Position numbers and translations under genes: made by a program. A stretch of DNA of 64,000 nucleotides from NCBI GenBank assembly GCA_900540275.1, contig UQFO01000004.1:105884-169883 (forward strand), given 5' to 3'. Of the stretch, positions 33,613 through 42,509 are shown piece by piece. The number at the start of each line of letters is the position of its first letter. Within the stretch, counting starts at the first letter, position 1. This DNA is from an uncultured Oscillospiraceae bacterium. Lineage in GTDB: Bacteria > Bacillota > Clostridia > Oscillospirales > Acutalibacteraceae. A model generated the notes under the pieces. That model saw only the letters and a list, made by a program, of their open reading frames with translations, was not told the origin of the DNA and did not search any database.

Positions 33613-36017
33613 CTCGCTTTTGCCTGAATGCCGCCAATTAACGGCGGCTGCCGTAATATGCCGTCTAACGCCGCGGCGGGCAGGATGAACTCCGGCATAC
33701 CGGCGCTGCCCGGCGCCACCTCGTATTCGTCGAACACGATTACCAGCTGGCCCTGTCCGTTTATGTAGAAATTCTGGTCCGGGCCAATCTCCTTGAAGCA
33801 GCTTTCCTCCGGCCAGATGCCGCCGGGGATAAAGTAGTCGGCCAAACCGGCGTTTATCTGCTCTTCCATCTGCCTTAATATCTCCGTGCTGATTATACCG
33901 ATATAGTCGCTGCCGTCCACGAACAAATCGCCCAGCTCCAGTACCTTACCGGTTTGTTTATCCAGTGTAAAGCAGCGGCTGTACTGTCCGGAGCCTCCGG
34001 CGTTCAGGGTGGCGTTGAAGCGGATAGAGAGCAGTGCGTCGTCGTTCCGGATGGTATCGTAGGTGATATCCATCCCCACATACCCATGATATTTCCGCGC
34101 CGCATACCATATGAATTTCCTCTGCATTTCCTGGATGTATTCTTCCATCTGCCGGTTGATATCGTCGATTCCATCGGAGATATCCGGCGGCCCTGCCAGC
34201 TCCTTATCAGGCTGTGTGGGGGAAGGGCCGGTTGGTTTTGGTACGATTGGAAGAGCGGGGGCGGTATCTGCGTTTTCATTGCTGTCCCATGAAATCGTGC
34301 CGGAATCAGCGGAAAGCTTCGATTGCTCCGGCGCGGTATCCGCCTGTTTTGTTTTTGCTGGTTCTGTTTCCGCCGGGGCAGCCGGCTTTGTCTGCGGCTC
34401 TGTTTCCGGCTGGGCCGCCGGCATGGTTGGTGCTGTTCCCACATCGTTTGGGTCGGGCGTGTTGTCCGGATTGTTTGTCAATTCCACCTGCGGCAGTGCG
34501 GCATGGAACGCCGTGCCTCCCCATTGGAAATCATAAGACCAGAGATTTACAACCCGAACCAGCGCTCCAAGCCCCGGTATCCCTTCCATGGCCTGCGCCA
34601 TGGCCGGCATACAGTTGATTAGGAAGAAAAGAGCAAATATGGACAGCGCCGCCGCCGCAGCCTTTTTTTTCGGCTCGGCTTTTTTCTTTGCGGGCGGGGG
34701 CGTCCCCTGTGAATCAAAGAGCACCACCCTCAGCCAAAATTGGCCCTCTTTACATTCGCAATGAAACAGCCCGTTATATTTTTTGGCAATTGCGGCAATG
34801 CTTTTCAGTCCGACGCCGTGCCCCTTTCGTTTTGGGACAATCGGGAACCCGTCCGCGTCAAACTCAATTTGGGCGTCGCAGGGATTGACAACAGAAACAA
34901 TCATTTTCCGGTTGTCTGAAAAATCCGCGGTAATATGGATACGCCGCTTTTCTTTTTCTGCAGTTTGCTCACAGGCGTGAACTGCGTTTTCCAGCGCGTT
35001 GGCCAGGATAACGCACACATCCATTTCATCAAAGGGAATTTGGGCGGGGATATGTACTGAGCTCGTTACCGTACAGCCGGACTCCTTCGCAGCCCGCCCG
35101 ATGCACGAGGACAGCACAGCGTTTACCGTGATGTTCTCACAATAATTTTCCTGTGAGATTTCGGAAAGCTGGCCGGAAAGCCCGCCGATATACCGCAGAA
35201 GCTCCTCATTGTTATCTTTGCCGGCAAGCCCCTCCAAAACCTTGAGGTGGTGGCGCATATCATGCCGGTAGGTACGCCCCAGCTCCATTTTTTTGCGGAC
35301 GTCCTCGTATTCCCTGCGTTGGATTTCGAGCTGTGCCGCTACCGCTTTTTCCGATTCCTGTATACGCCGGACAGACGCAGCCGATACCAGCGCCCGCGCC
35401 ATAACCAGAAATATCGACAGGGTCGTCAGGGATATCAATATCCATACCGTTAAATTTGTGGTAGTGCTTATAAAATAGGAAAAGAGCAGAAAAATCATGG
35501 AGACAGGGAAGCAAAGCAGCAGCCAGCTGGTACGGTTATGCAGAACATAAGCGCGAAACGGCTTGCGTAAATATCGGTAAACTATCAGTAAAAGCAGGGC
35601 GGCAATGAACAGCAGGCATCCTGTCTGGATAAGGCTGTGCTGCAAGGGGGAAATGCTTTCCGGCCTTTGGAAATATCGAACGGACAGCTTTTGTAAAAAC
35701 GTAAGCGTACAGGAAACCAGCATTCCCGTCGTCCAGACGGCGGCAGTTTGGTAAAAGCCCGCGCCGGACAGAATATGTATACCGATAACGGCTGGCAGAT
35801 ACGCTGTCAGCGGCAGCAGGGTAAGGAGCAGCATCTTATCCTGCCCGGATAGAAGCAGCCCCGCCTGCAGCGCGCCAATTCCGAGCAGGAAACCGGCCGC
35901 CGCAAGGAAATTCCCCCTTCTGCCGAACCGCCCTTCCAACAGTCCCGCGCAGGCCAGCAAAAAAGCAATAAAGGTAATCCCTTCCCACAGGAAGGGCTGT
36001 ATTTCAATTATATGCAA
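33609..36017 (-). CDS. AgrC-type sensor kinase fused to extracytoplasmic DUF3298-like domain
   Basis: An 802-residue kinase. Six or seven N-terminal helices (about 12-210) form the sensor; a coiled linker leads to the phosphoacceptor region RTYRHDMRHH (H252), and the GHKL ATPase has the N box LANALENAV (N340, N344) and G box GHGVGLKSIAAI (399-410). Unusually, the protein does not end here: a further transmembrane helix (AAAAALSIFALFFLINCMPA, about 454-473), a Pro/Thr/Glu-rich linker and a C-terminal domain with KYHGYVGMDITYDT, RCFTLDKQTGKVLELGDLF and VIVFDEYEVAPGS follow, which is DUF3298/RsiV-like. Start is TTG at 36017, after AAAGGAGAGACGAGGG; the ATG upstream adds 31 unrelated residues. 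Confidence 0.88.
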   Translation of the reverse strand: MHIIEIQPFLWEGITFIAFLLACAGLLEGRFGRRGNFLAAAGFLLGIGALQAGLLLSGQDKMLLLTLLPLTAYLPAVIGIHILSGAGFYQTAAVWTTGMLVSCTLTFLQKLSVRYFQRPESISPLQHSLIQTGCLLFIAALLLLIVYRYLRKPFRAYVLHNRTSWLLLCFPVSMIFLLFSYFISTTTNLTVWILISLTTLSIFLVMARALVSAASVRRIQESEKAVAAQLEIQRREYEDVRKKMELGRTYRHDMRHHLKVLEGLAGKDNNEELLRYIGGLSGQLSEISQENYCENITVNAVLSSCIGRAAKESGCTVTSSVHIPAQIPFDEMDVCVILANALENAVHACEQTAEKEKRRIHITADFSDNRKMIVSVVNPCDAQIEFDADGFPIVPKRKGHGVGLKSIAAIAKKYNGLFHCECKEGQFWLRVVLFDSQGTPPPAKKKAEPKKKAAAAALSIFALFFLINCMPAMAQAMEGIPGLGALVRVVNLWSYDFQWGGTAFHAALPQVELTNNPDNTPDPNDVGTAPTMPAAQPETEPQTKPAAPAETEPAKTKQADTAPEQSKLSADSGTISWDSNENADTAPALPIVPKPTGPSPTQPDKELAGPPDISDGIDDINRQMEEYIQEMQRKFIWYAARKYHGYVGMDITYDTIRNDDALLSIRFNATLNAGGSGQYSRCFTLDKQTGKVLELGDLFVDGSDYIGIISTEILRQMEEQINAGLADYFIPGGIWPEESCFKEIGPDQNFYINGQGQLVIVFDEYEVAPGSAGMPEFILPAAALDGILRQPPLIGGIQAKAR

Positions 36018-36319
36018 CCCTCGTCTCTCCTTTCCACCGGCAAAACAGCCGCTGTTGTTTCTTATACCACAAAAACAGGGACACTCTATTCTGTTCCGCC
36101 GCTCTGGCATTTTAATTCTGCCATTACTTTTGAGCGCTCCAGCAATTATCCATGGAAATTATACGCATATGCCCGCGCCCGCTGAGCACTATGAATAATT
36201 TCATTATATTGGATTATGCGAATCAAATCAAGTAACCCTGAAAATTGTCGGAAGGCCCATTTTAGGATTGTCAAACATGATGGACAGGATAAGCAAAAAT
36301 AGTTACGGCAGAAAAAGGT

Positions 36320-36402
36320 TCTTCATAAGGCAGTATCATCGCACGAAGTGCGGCATCATTGCCCGAAAGGGCAAACATCATTCGAAAAAAGGCTATTTTG
36401 CA
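36320..36402. repeat. Cluster of short hairpin units with CATCA spacers
   Basis: Three consecutive units share the form CATCA plus a small hairpin: TCGCACGAAGTGCGG, TTGCCCGAAAGGGCAA and TTCGAA. They lie in the 720-base intergenic region 36018-36737, where I find no gene. Similar GAA-loop arrays occur in clostridial intergenic DNA; the role is unknown. Confidence 0.45.
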
Positions 36403-36571
36403 GAATGAGAATTGTCAAGGGGTGAAATGATATTTTCTGTTCTTTGGACGAGGCCGGGGGCGCGGGGGCAGAGCCACCGTAAGACCTAACGAATGCCAGC
36501 GTGTTAGTGGAGCCGGTTTTGCCGTAGAATGGAGCGGACGGAAATGCAATTCATTTTTTCAAAAAGCATTC

Positions 36572-36660
36572 TTGACTTTTCCGAAAAAAATATGTTAGTA
36601 TTATTAAGTTGGACAGCTAAGTGCGTAGAATTCCTAACGGATTCTACGCACTATTTTTTT
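36572..36660 (+). promoter_or_regulatory. Promoter and terminator-like leader before MATE exporter 1
   Basis: TTGACT (36572-36577) and TAGTAT (36596-36601) form a promoter. About 20 bases after the expected start, AGTGCGTAGAAT pairs perfectly with ATTCTACGCACT (36620-36652) and runs into TTTTTTT. The hairpin lies 78 bases before the coding start, so it acts as a transcription attenuator. No known riboswitch class fits. Confidence 0.65.
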
Positions 36661-36737
36661 GCCCTTCGTAGTTTTTAGGTAGCTTTTCTCTGATAAAGAC
36701 TCCAAAACATGTATGCCATATATTTAGGAGGAAAATC

Positions 36738-38171
36738 ATGGAACAAACAAATCAAAACCGTATGCTTGGTGAGGAGAAGATTTCTAAGCTGCTGATAAAA
36801 TTTTCAATTCCCTGCATACTCTCGCTACTCATCAGCGCACTCTACAACATTGTTGACCAAATTTTTGTCGGCAACAGTGAGTTAGGGTATCTCGGCAACG
36901 CGGCTACGGGCATTGTCTTTCCAATTCTTATTATCGCACAAGCCTTTGCCTGGTGTGTCGGTGATGGCAGCGCCGCCTATCTTAGCATTTGTCAAGGAAA
37001 AAAAGATACCCAAAATGCACACCATTGTATTGGCACAGGCATTACGATTACGCTGATACTTAGCGTTATCATGCTGGCGCTCTGTGCGGTGTGGAAAGAG
37101 CCGCCGCTCCGGTTATTCGGTGCATCTGACCAGACGATTGGAATGGCAATAGAGTACTTCGCCATTGTACTTTGCTTCTTTCCGGCATTCATGCTAATGA
37201 ACATGATGAATGCCGTCATTCGTGCAGATGGAAGCCCGGCGATTTCAATGGCATCTATGTCACTGGGCGCAATTTTGAATATCATTATTGACCCAATATT
37301 TATCTTTGTGCTAAATTGGGGCATTGCAGGTGCAGCATGGGCAACGGTTATTGGACAGACAGTTTCTTTTCTTGTTTGTGTGCTGTACTTTTTCAAAACA
37401 AAGAGTTTCCGGCTGACAAGGGATAGCTTTGTACCACATTTCAAAATTTTCAGTAACGCCTTGAAATTAGGTGCATCTTCGTTTATCACACAGATGTCTA
37501 TCGTTGTCATTTCCTTAGTCTGTAATATCATGCTCGCCAAATATGGGGCTTTATCAATTTATGGACAGGATATTCCTATCTCAGTTATCAGCATTGAAAC
37601 AAAGGTGTTTACCATTGTTATCAACATCATTGTCGGCATTGTCCTTGGCGGACAGCCGATATTAGGCTATAATTATGGCGCAAAGAAATATAATCGTGTT
37701 AAGGAAACATACCGAACAATTTTAATTGCAACGCTTGTTGTCGGCATTGTGTCCACTTTAATTTTTGAAATTTGCCCGCAAGTTGTCATCAATATTTTTG
37801 GCTCTGGAAATGATATGCTCTATCTTGAATACGCAATGCGCACATTCCGAATTTTCCTGTCGCTCGTCATCTTTACTTGTGTGATTAAAATGTCCTCTAT
37901 CTTCTTTCAGGCTGTGGGCAAGCCAGTGATGGCGGTCATTGCGTCTTTGACGCGCGATATTGTCTGCTTTGTACCGCTTGTGATACTAATACCATCTATC
38001 TTTGAAAGGAATCAAGCTAGTAGTGGTATTAATGGAATCCTGTTTGCCGCGCCTACGGCAGATATTATCGGCATGATTGTTGCCGTGTGCTTAACCGTAC
38101 ACTATTTTAGAACGATGGAATCCAGTGAGAACCTGGAACCGGTCCCAGAGAATGCGGTAATCCGGCGTTAA
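36738..38171 (+). CDS. MATE-family multidrug exporter 1
   Basis: A 477-residue, twelve-helix exporter of the MATE family, driven by Na+ or H+. It begins with the family start KISKLLIKFSIPCILSLLIS and carries VDQIFVGNSELGYLGNAA, NAVIRADGSPAISM and GGQPILGYNYGAKKYNRVKE, all standard. ATG at 36738 follows TAGGAGGAAAATC. Expression is probably gated by the hairpin leader upstream. It lies next to a truncated DUF6076 gene, and its lower GC content suggests transfer. Substrates cannot be predicted. Confidence 0.92.
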   Translation: MEQTNQNRMLGEEKISKLLIKFSIPCILSLLISALYNIVDQIFVGNSELGYLGNAATGIVFPILIIAQAFAWCVGDGSAAYLSICQGKKDTQNAHHCIGTGITITLILSVIMLALCAVWKEPPLRLFGASDQTIGMAIEYFAIVLCFFPAFMLMNMMNAVIRADGSPAISMASMSLGAILNIIIDPIFIFVLNWGIAGAAWATVIGQTVSFLVCVLYFFKTKSFRLTRDSFVPHFKIFSNALKLGASSFITQMSIVVISLVCNIMLAKYGALSIYGQDIPISVISIETKVFTIVINIIVGIVLGGQPILGYNYGAKKYNRVKETYRTILIATLVVGIVSTLIFEICPQVVINIFGSGNDMLYLEYAMRTFRIFLSLVIFTCVIKMSSIFFQAVGKPVMAVIASLTRDIVCFVPLVILIPSIFERNQASSGINGILFAAPTADIIGMIVAVCLTVHYFRTMESSENLEPVPENAVIRR

Positions 38172-38175
38172 AGAG

Positions 38176-38631
38176 GTCGTTTGAATATGTAGTCGCGTCA
38201 ACCTCGTTTCTGCCTGTGATTGCCTACTATCTGCACAAAATTGAGGATTGGGCTTTGTGTTTCAGCGTTGTAAGGTCTGCGGCAGGGACTTCGTTGCCCG
38301 TAGCCGACACTATGAATTGTGTTCGGACGGGTGCCGCAAGAAACAGGCGGCAGAAGCCAAACGCGAATTTGACGAGAGGGCAAAGGGAAACAGGTTGGAA
38401 CAGCTTTATGACGCGGCGTATTATTACTGGTATAACCGTCTGCGGAAGTTAAGACGCGAAAAGGCCGCCAATCCCGAAAAGGCGGCGGCTGTGGGTGAAG
38501 CGTTCAAGGCGTTCCGAAAAGAAGCGGTCAAGCGCAAGGGAGAGGTCAAGTGTGGAAAAATGAAGCTGAACGATTTTTCCTCTTGGCTCATAGAACAACA
38601 AAACGAGTTTGACCGATTGATGGACGGTTGA
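38176..38631 (+). pseudogene. DUF6076-like protein, truncated and frameshifted
   Basis: The first part, FEYVVASTSFLPVIAYYLHK and IEDWALC, is in one frame; after a one-base shift near 38255 the protein continues FQRCKVCGRDFVARSRHYEL and CSDGCRKKQAAEAKREFDER in the next frame to the stop at 38629-38631. The cysteine motif CxxC...CxxxC matches zinc-binding DUF6076 proteins found in clostridial mobile elements. The N-terminal part is missing: the similarity begins only five bases after the MATE stop, so the MATE segment probably replaced it. Confidence 0.65.
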
Positions 38632-39106
38632 TAAAATAGGGGGTGGTTTTCGGGCACGGTACAGCCCCTAAAACGCCCCTGTATGCTTTTTGGGGGTAGG
38701 CAAGGGATTTATACCGCCCATGCCTACTTTGAGGTTTTAAGCGTGACAAGAAGCCAGTATTTATGCGGGTTTGAGGGCTGTCAAAAACTTCTAAATGTCC
38801 ATGCCCGTCTGTTACGCATTAGCCGCCTTGCGGCTTCGTATCACCTCCTTGTGCAATCGCGTCAATTCACTGCAAATGAGCCGCCGCCTTGCTGTTTTAG
38901 TGTAGTATCATTACTACCCTTTACAGCATACATTCCAGTGTAGTAAAATCTTTCCTTCCCTCCTTACTGCCCAATACGTATGTAATCCTACACTCTGAAA
39001 GTATAGCCAGCAAACGGAAAGGATTTATCGCCTGCAGCGCGCCTGGCTTCATTTTTTTATTGTAATGCTGTATAATGGCAGCAAAGTGAAAAAACGGGGT
39101 AAAGCA
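38632..39106 (+). other. Intergenic stretch without a gene
   Basis: No coding signal is seen. It holds a hairpin GTAGGCA/TGCCTAC (38696-38727) with inner GGG/CCC and, at the right end, a TATAAT box (39070-39075) that probably drives MATE exporter 2. The composition resembles tails of clostridial mobile elements. Confidence 0.5.
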
Positions 39107-40450
39107 ATGGAATACAAATTGACTACAGGAAATATAAGCCGTTCTCTGGTTGTTTTCAGCCTGCCCATGATTCTTGGCAATTTATTGCAGCAATTATATA
39201 ATGTGGCGGATACGCTGATTGTCGGAAAAACGGTTGGTCCGGCGGCGCTTTCGGCCGTTGGTTCCTCTTACGCGCTGATGGTATTGCTGACCTCTGTTAT
39301 CCTGGGGCTTTGTATGGGAAGCGGCGTGGTATTCGCGCGGCTTTATGGGGCGGGAAGGACAGACGATATGAAAACAAGCGTATTTAATGCCTTTATCTTT
39401 ATATTGTTGGTTGGTGCCGCTGTCAATATTGCTTCTTACCTGCTTCTCGACCAGTTTATCCAATGGCTTCATGTACCAGCCCAGGCCGTTGCATATACCC
39501 GGACCTATTTGCGGATTATATTTGCCGGCATGACCTTTGTATCTTTATATAACTTTTTTGCTTCTGTCCTGAGGAGCGCCGGCAATACGGTCGTTCCCCT
39601 GGTTTTCCTGGCTGTGGCAGCCGTTACAAATATTATTCTCGACCTTATTTTTATTTTGGCCTTTCATTTAGGGGTTGCGGGCGCGGCGCTGGCGACAATT
39701 GCGGCGCAGGCCCTCTCGGCGGGTTGCATTTCCGGCTACACTTTTGTTAAGGCAAAGCACCTTTGCCCGAGCAAGCGGCATATGCGTTTTGACAAACGCC
39801 TGTTAAAGCTGATTGCCGGCAATTCCGTATTAACATCCATTCAGCAGTCAATTATGAACTTTGGCATTTTGATGGTTCAGGGCCTGGTCAACAGCTTCGG
39901 CTTCGCGGCATCCGCCGCTTTTGCCGCGGTGGTCAAAATCGATGCGTTTGCTTATATGCCGGCGCAGGATTTCGGAAATGCTTTTTCAACCTTCATCGCT
40001 CAAAATTATGGTGCAAAACAGCCGGAGCGCATTCATAAGGGAACGGTGTCGGCAATTAAAATATCGAGCGCCTTTTGCGTATTCGCCTCTGTTTGTGTCT
40101 GCGTTTTCGCAGAGCCGCTGATGCAGATGTTTGTAAAGAAAGGCGAGGCTGAAATTATCGGCATAGGAATCGAGTACCTTCGGATTGAGGGGCTCTTCTA
40201 TATCGGTATCGGGGTGCTTTTCCTGCTATACGGCCTGTTCCGCGGATTTGGAAAGTCCGGTATTTCCATTGTGCTCACCGTTATTTCATTGGGAAGCCGC
40301 GTGCTGCTTGCATATACGTTATCGGCGGTTCCCGCTGTCGGCATGGTTGGGATTTGGTGGTCGGTTCCAATCGGGTGGGCGCTTGCCGATTTGGCAGGTA
40401 TTCTTATTTATTTCAGGTATAAAAAACGGCTGATACCGAACCCGCGGTAA
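39107..40450 (+). CDS. MATE-family multidrug exporter 2
   Basis: A 447-residue MATE protein of the DinF/NorM-like branch: it begins EYKLTTGNISRSLVVFSLPM and has QQLYNVADTLIVGKTVGPAA and AALSAVGSSYALMVLLTS. Twelve hydrophobic segments are evident. Start ATG 39107 is preferred to 39065 because a TATAAT box lies between them. Its sequence is clearly different from exporters 1 and 3, so it is not a recent duplicate. No operon partner follows; substrate unknown. Confidence 0.9.
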   Translation: MEYKLTTGNISRSLVVFSLPMILGNLLQQLYNVADTLIVGKTVGPAALSAVGSSYALMVLLTSVILGLCMGSGVVFARLYGAGRTDDMKTSVFNAFIFILLVGAAVNIASYLLLDQFIQWLHVPAQAVAYTRTYLRIIFAGMTFVSLYNFFASVLRSAGNTVVPLVFLAVAAVTNIILDLIFILAFHLGVAGAALATIAAQALSAGCISGYTFVKAKHLCPSKRHMRFDKRLLKLIAGNSVLTSIQQSIMNFGILMVQGLVNSFGFAASAAFAAVVKIDAFAYMPAQDFGNAFSTFIAQNYGAKQPERIHKGTVSAIKISSAFCVFASVCVCVFAEPLMQMFVKKGEAEIIGIGIEYLRIEGLFYIGIGVLFLLYGLFRGFGKSGISIVLTVISLGSRVLLAYTLSAVPAVGMVGIWWSVPIGWALADLAGILIYFRYKKRLIPNPR

Positions 40451-40602
40451 ACAATTCCGTCGGGAGCTGCCCCAGCAACGCGGGAAAACAGCCGGTAATA
40501 CCGCGTTGGTTTAAAATCATATAATGCTCAAAACGCCTTCAAGTTCTAAATTGGAAAGGACGCAATACAATATAATAGATAGTAGGAAAGGGAGGAACCA
40601 GT

Positions 40603-41607
40603 TTGAATTCCACCATACATCTTTTTGCGATTTCCAATGTTCCGCGCCATGTGTCGTTTTATGGCTCTAATTACGCGCGGCTTGACCGGTGTGTGCGCCT
40701 GAGCGGATACCCGCACGCCGTCCTCGAAAAAATTATTTCCGGCGTATACAGCCGGGCGCAGGAGGAAAATACCCCGGCTGAAATCGTCCATCATTGCCTA
40801 GATAACACAATGCAGGGCATTATTCTTCCGCAGCGTTCGTGCGGCGTGTTCGGTTTCGACACTTACGACCCGGATGAGCTCAATTATTTATCGAATGCAA
40901 GGGATGGGGCGATAGCGTCCATAAAGGAGAACATAAACAGGGCAAGAGAAATTTTTACCAATGCGCGCGCCCTTCATGACGAACAGGAAAAAATTTATAT
41001 CGCACATATGGATTTTGACGCTGCCGACCGTTTGACGAAAGAAACAATTCATATGCTTTTTGACGGGAAGGGCCTGGATTCTCCCGGAACAGAGGTACAC
41101 CGCTTTTTCGGCGCGGCGACTGTGGACGGCAATGTAAACTACATTCCCGAGGTAACAAAGGACATCCCAAAACGGTACTTGATTAAAGGCCGCCCGGGAA
41201 CGGGAAAATCGACCTTCCTGAAAAAAATAGCACAAACCGCTGTTTCACGCGGCTTCCGAACAGAAATCTACCATTGCTCGCTCGACCCTGACAGCCTTGA
41301 CCTTGTCGCGGTCCGTGAGCTGGGGTTCTGCCTGTTTGACAGTACGGCCCCGCATGAATACTTTCCCGAACGGCCCGAGGACGAAATCATAGATATTTAC
41401 AAAACATGCGTGACGCCAGGCACGGATGAAAAATATCAGGCCGAGCTCGATAGGTCGCAGAAGGCGTATAAAGAAATGATTGCGTCCGGCGTTTCTTTTT
41501 TAAAAAAAGCCAAGGAGGAAAGCGACCGGTATGACGCAGCCCTTCCGGCAATCGATGAGGCTGCGCTCAAACAGGTGGTGCAGGGCATCCTGCAAAGGCT
41601 GTTTTAA
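40603..41607 (+). CDS. P-loop ATPase, PRK06851-like
   Basis: A 334-residue soluble protein with Walker A GRPGTGKS (196-203), preceded by DIPKRYLIK and followed by TEIYHCSLDPDSLDLVAV. The whole resembles clostridial PRK06851-type nucleotide-binding proteins, whose role is unknown. The start is TTG at 40603, eight bases after AGGGAGGAACC; no suitable ATG exists. A perfect terminator follows at 41639. Free-standing; function unassigned. Confidence 0.75.
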   Translation: MNSTIHLFAISNVPRHVSFYGSNYARLDRCVRLSGYPHAVLEKIISGVYSRAQEENTPAEIVHHCLDNTMQGIILPQRSCGVFGFDTYDPDELNYLSNARDGAIASIKENINRAREIFTNARALHDEQEKIYIAHMDFDAADRLTKETIHMLFDGKGLDSPGTEVHRFFGAATVDGNVNYIPEVTKDIPKRYLIKGRPGTGKSTFLKKIAQTAVSRGFRTEIYHCSLDPDSLDLVAVRELGFCLFDSTAPHEYFPERPEDEIIDIYKTCVTPGTDEKYQAELDRSQKAYKEMIASGVSFLKKAKEESDRYDAALPAIDEAALKQVVQGILQRLF

Positions 41608-41638
41608 CTTTTTGCAGGTTACGCACGCTTTATCAATA

Positions 41639-41674
41639 AAAGGCGCCTGCCGCAATATTGCGGCAGGCGCCTTT
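41639..41674. terminator. Bidirectional terminator
   Basis: A 36-base perfect palindrome, AAAGGCGCCTGCCGCAAT and its complement, lies between the convergent genes ending at 41607 and 41718. Confidence 0.9.
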
Positions 41675-41717
41675 GGTGAACGCTTTTCTATACCCTGTTT
41701 TGATTTACCTGTACGAA

Positions 41718-42410
41718 TTACTCCAGGATATTCCCATCAGTCGATATTGTTTTTACCTGCCACGGCAGGAATTTTCCGCTTGCCTGAAGCGCGGATTTTA
41801 CGGCGTTTTCCAGCCCGCCGCAGCACGGAACCTCCATTCGCACAACCGTCACGCTTTTAATTTCGTTATTTTTTATAATTTCCGTAAGCTTTTCGGTATA
41901 ATCCACTGAATCGAGCTTCGGGCATCCAATCAGCGTGATTTTGCCGCGGATAAAGGCCCGGTGGAAATCCGCAAAGGCGTATGCGCAGCAGTCGGCCGCA
42001 ACCAGCAGATGTGCGTCATGGAAATACGGCGCGTTCGCCGGGACAAGCTTAATCTGCACCGGCCACTGTCCCAGCTGTGAGGATAACGGCTGTGCAGCCC
42101 CTGCTTCTGCGGGCGCGTCCTTTTTTTCGAGCGCCTTCGCGTGCGTGCCCGGGTACCCGCAGGCAAGCGGTTTTGCCCGCAGGCTTGCTTTGACGGCGGC
42201 TTCGTCGTACGCGGCCGCTTCCCTGCTTACAAACGTAATGGCCCCCGTGGGGCATACAGGCAGGCAGTCGCCCAGCCCGTCGCAGTAATCGTCGCGCAGA
42301 AGCTCAGCCTTACCGCCAACCATACCGATTGCGCCCTCGTGACAGGCCTGCGCGCACAGGCCGCAGCCGTTGCATTTGTCTTTGTCGATTTGTATCATTT
42401 TCCTTATCAT
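41718..42410 (-). CDS. Two-[4Fe-4S] ferredoxin-like protein
   Basis: A 230-residue protein. Two cluster motifs lie at the N-terminus: CNGCGLCAQACHEGAI and CDGLGDCLPVCPTGAI (the second spaced unusually). The remaining part contains AADCCAYAFADFHRAF, ITLIGCPKLDSVDYTEKL and VPCCGGLENAVKSAL, the pattern of a family of iron-sulfur proteins found beside Crp/Fnr regulators in clostridia, where they are linked to hydroxylamine/nitrosative stress (hcp-type) or anaerobic redox control. ATG at 42410 follows AAGGAGGAGCC. Divergent to the regulator at 42510. The exact electron partner is unknown. Confidence 0.82.
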   Translation of the reverse strand: MIRKMIQIDKDKCNGCGLCAQACHEGAIGMVGGKAELLRDDYCDGLGDCLPVCPTGAITFVSREAAAYDEAAVKASLRAKPLACGYPGTHAKALEKKDAPAEAGAAQPLSSQLGQWPVQIKLVPANAPYFHDAHLLVAADCCAYAFADFHRAFIRGKITLIGCPKLDSVDYTEKLTEIIKNNEIKSVTVVRMEVPCCGGLENAVKSALQASGKFLPWQVKTISTDGNILE

Positions 42411-42439
42411 AATGGCTCCTCCTTAAAAGCAGACGTTTC

Positions 42440-42468
42440 TTGACTTTGCGTGCTTATCATACTATAAT
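42440..42468 (+). promoter_or_regulatory. Promoter of the Crp/Fnr gene
   Basis: TTGACT (42440-42445), 17 bases, TATAAT (42463-42468): a near-consensus sigma-70 promoter in the 99-base divergent interval. Confidence 0.75.
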
Positions 42469-42509
42469 CAGTCTCATAAGTCTGTTGTATTTCCAACGGA
42501 GGGCAAAGG

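Noticed and set aside
36320..36402. CRISPR array
   Set aside because: Units are hairpins of unequal length without unique spacers; no cas genes in the window.
36596..36660. mini-ykkC (guanidine-II) riboswitch before MATE exporter 1
   Set aside because: Only one hairpin, and the loop does not have the ACGR form.
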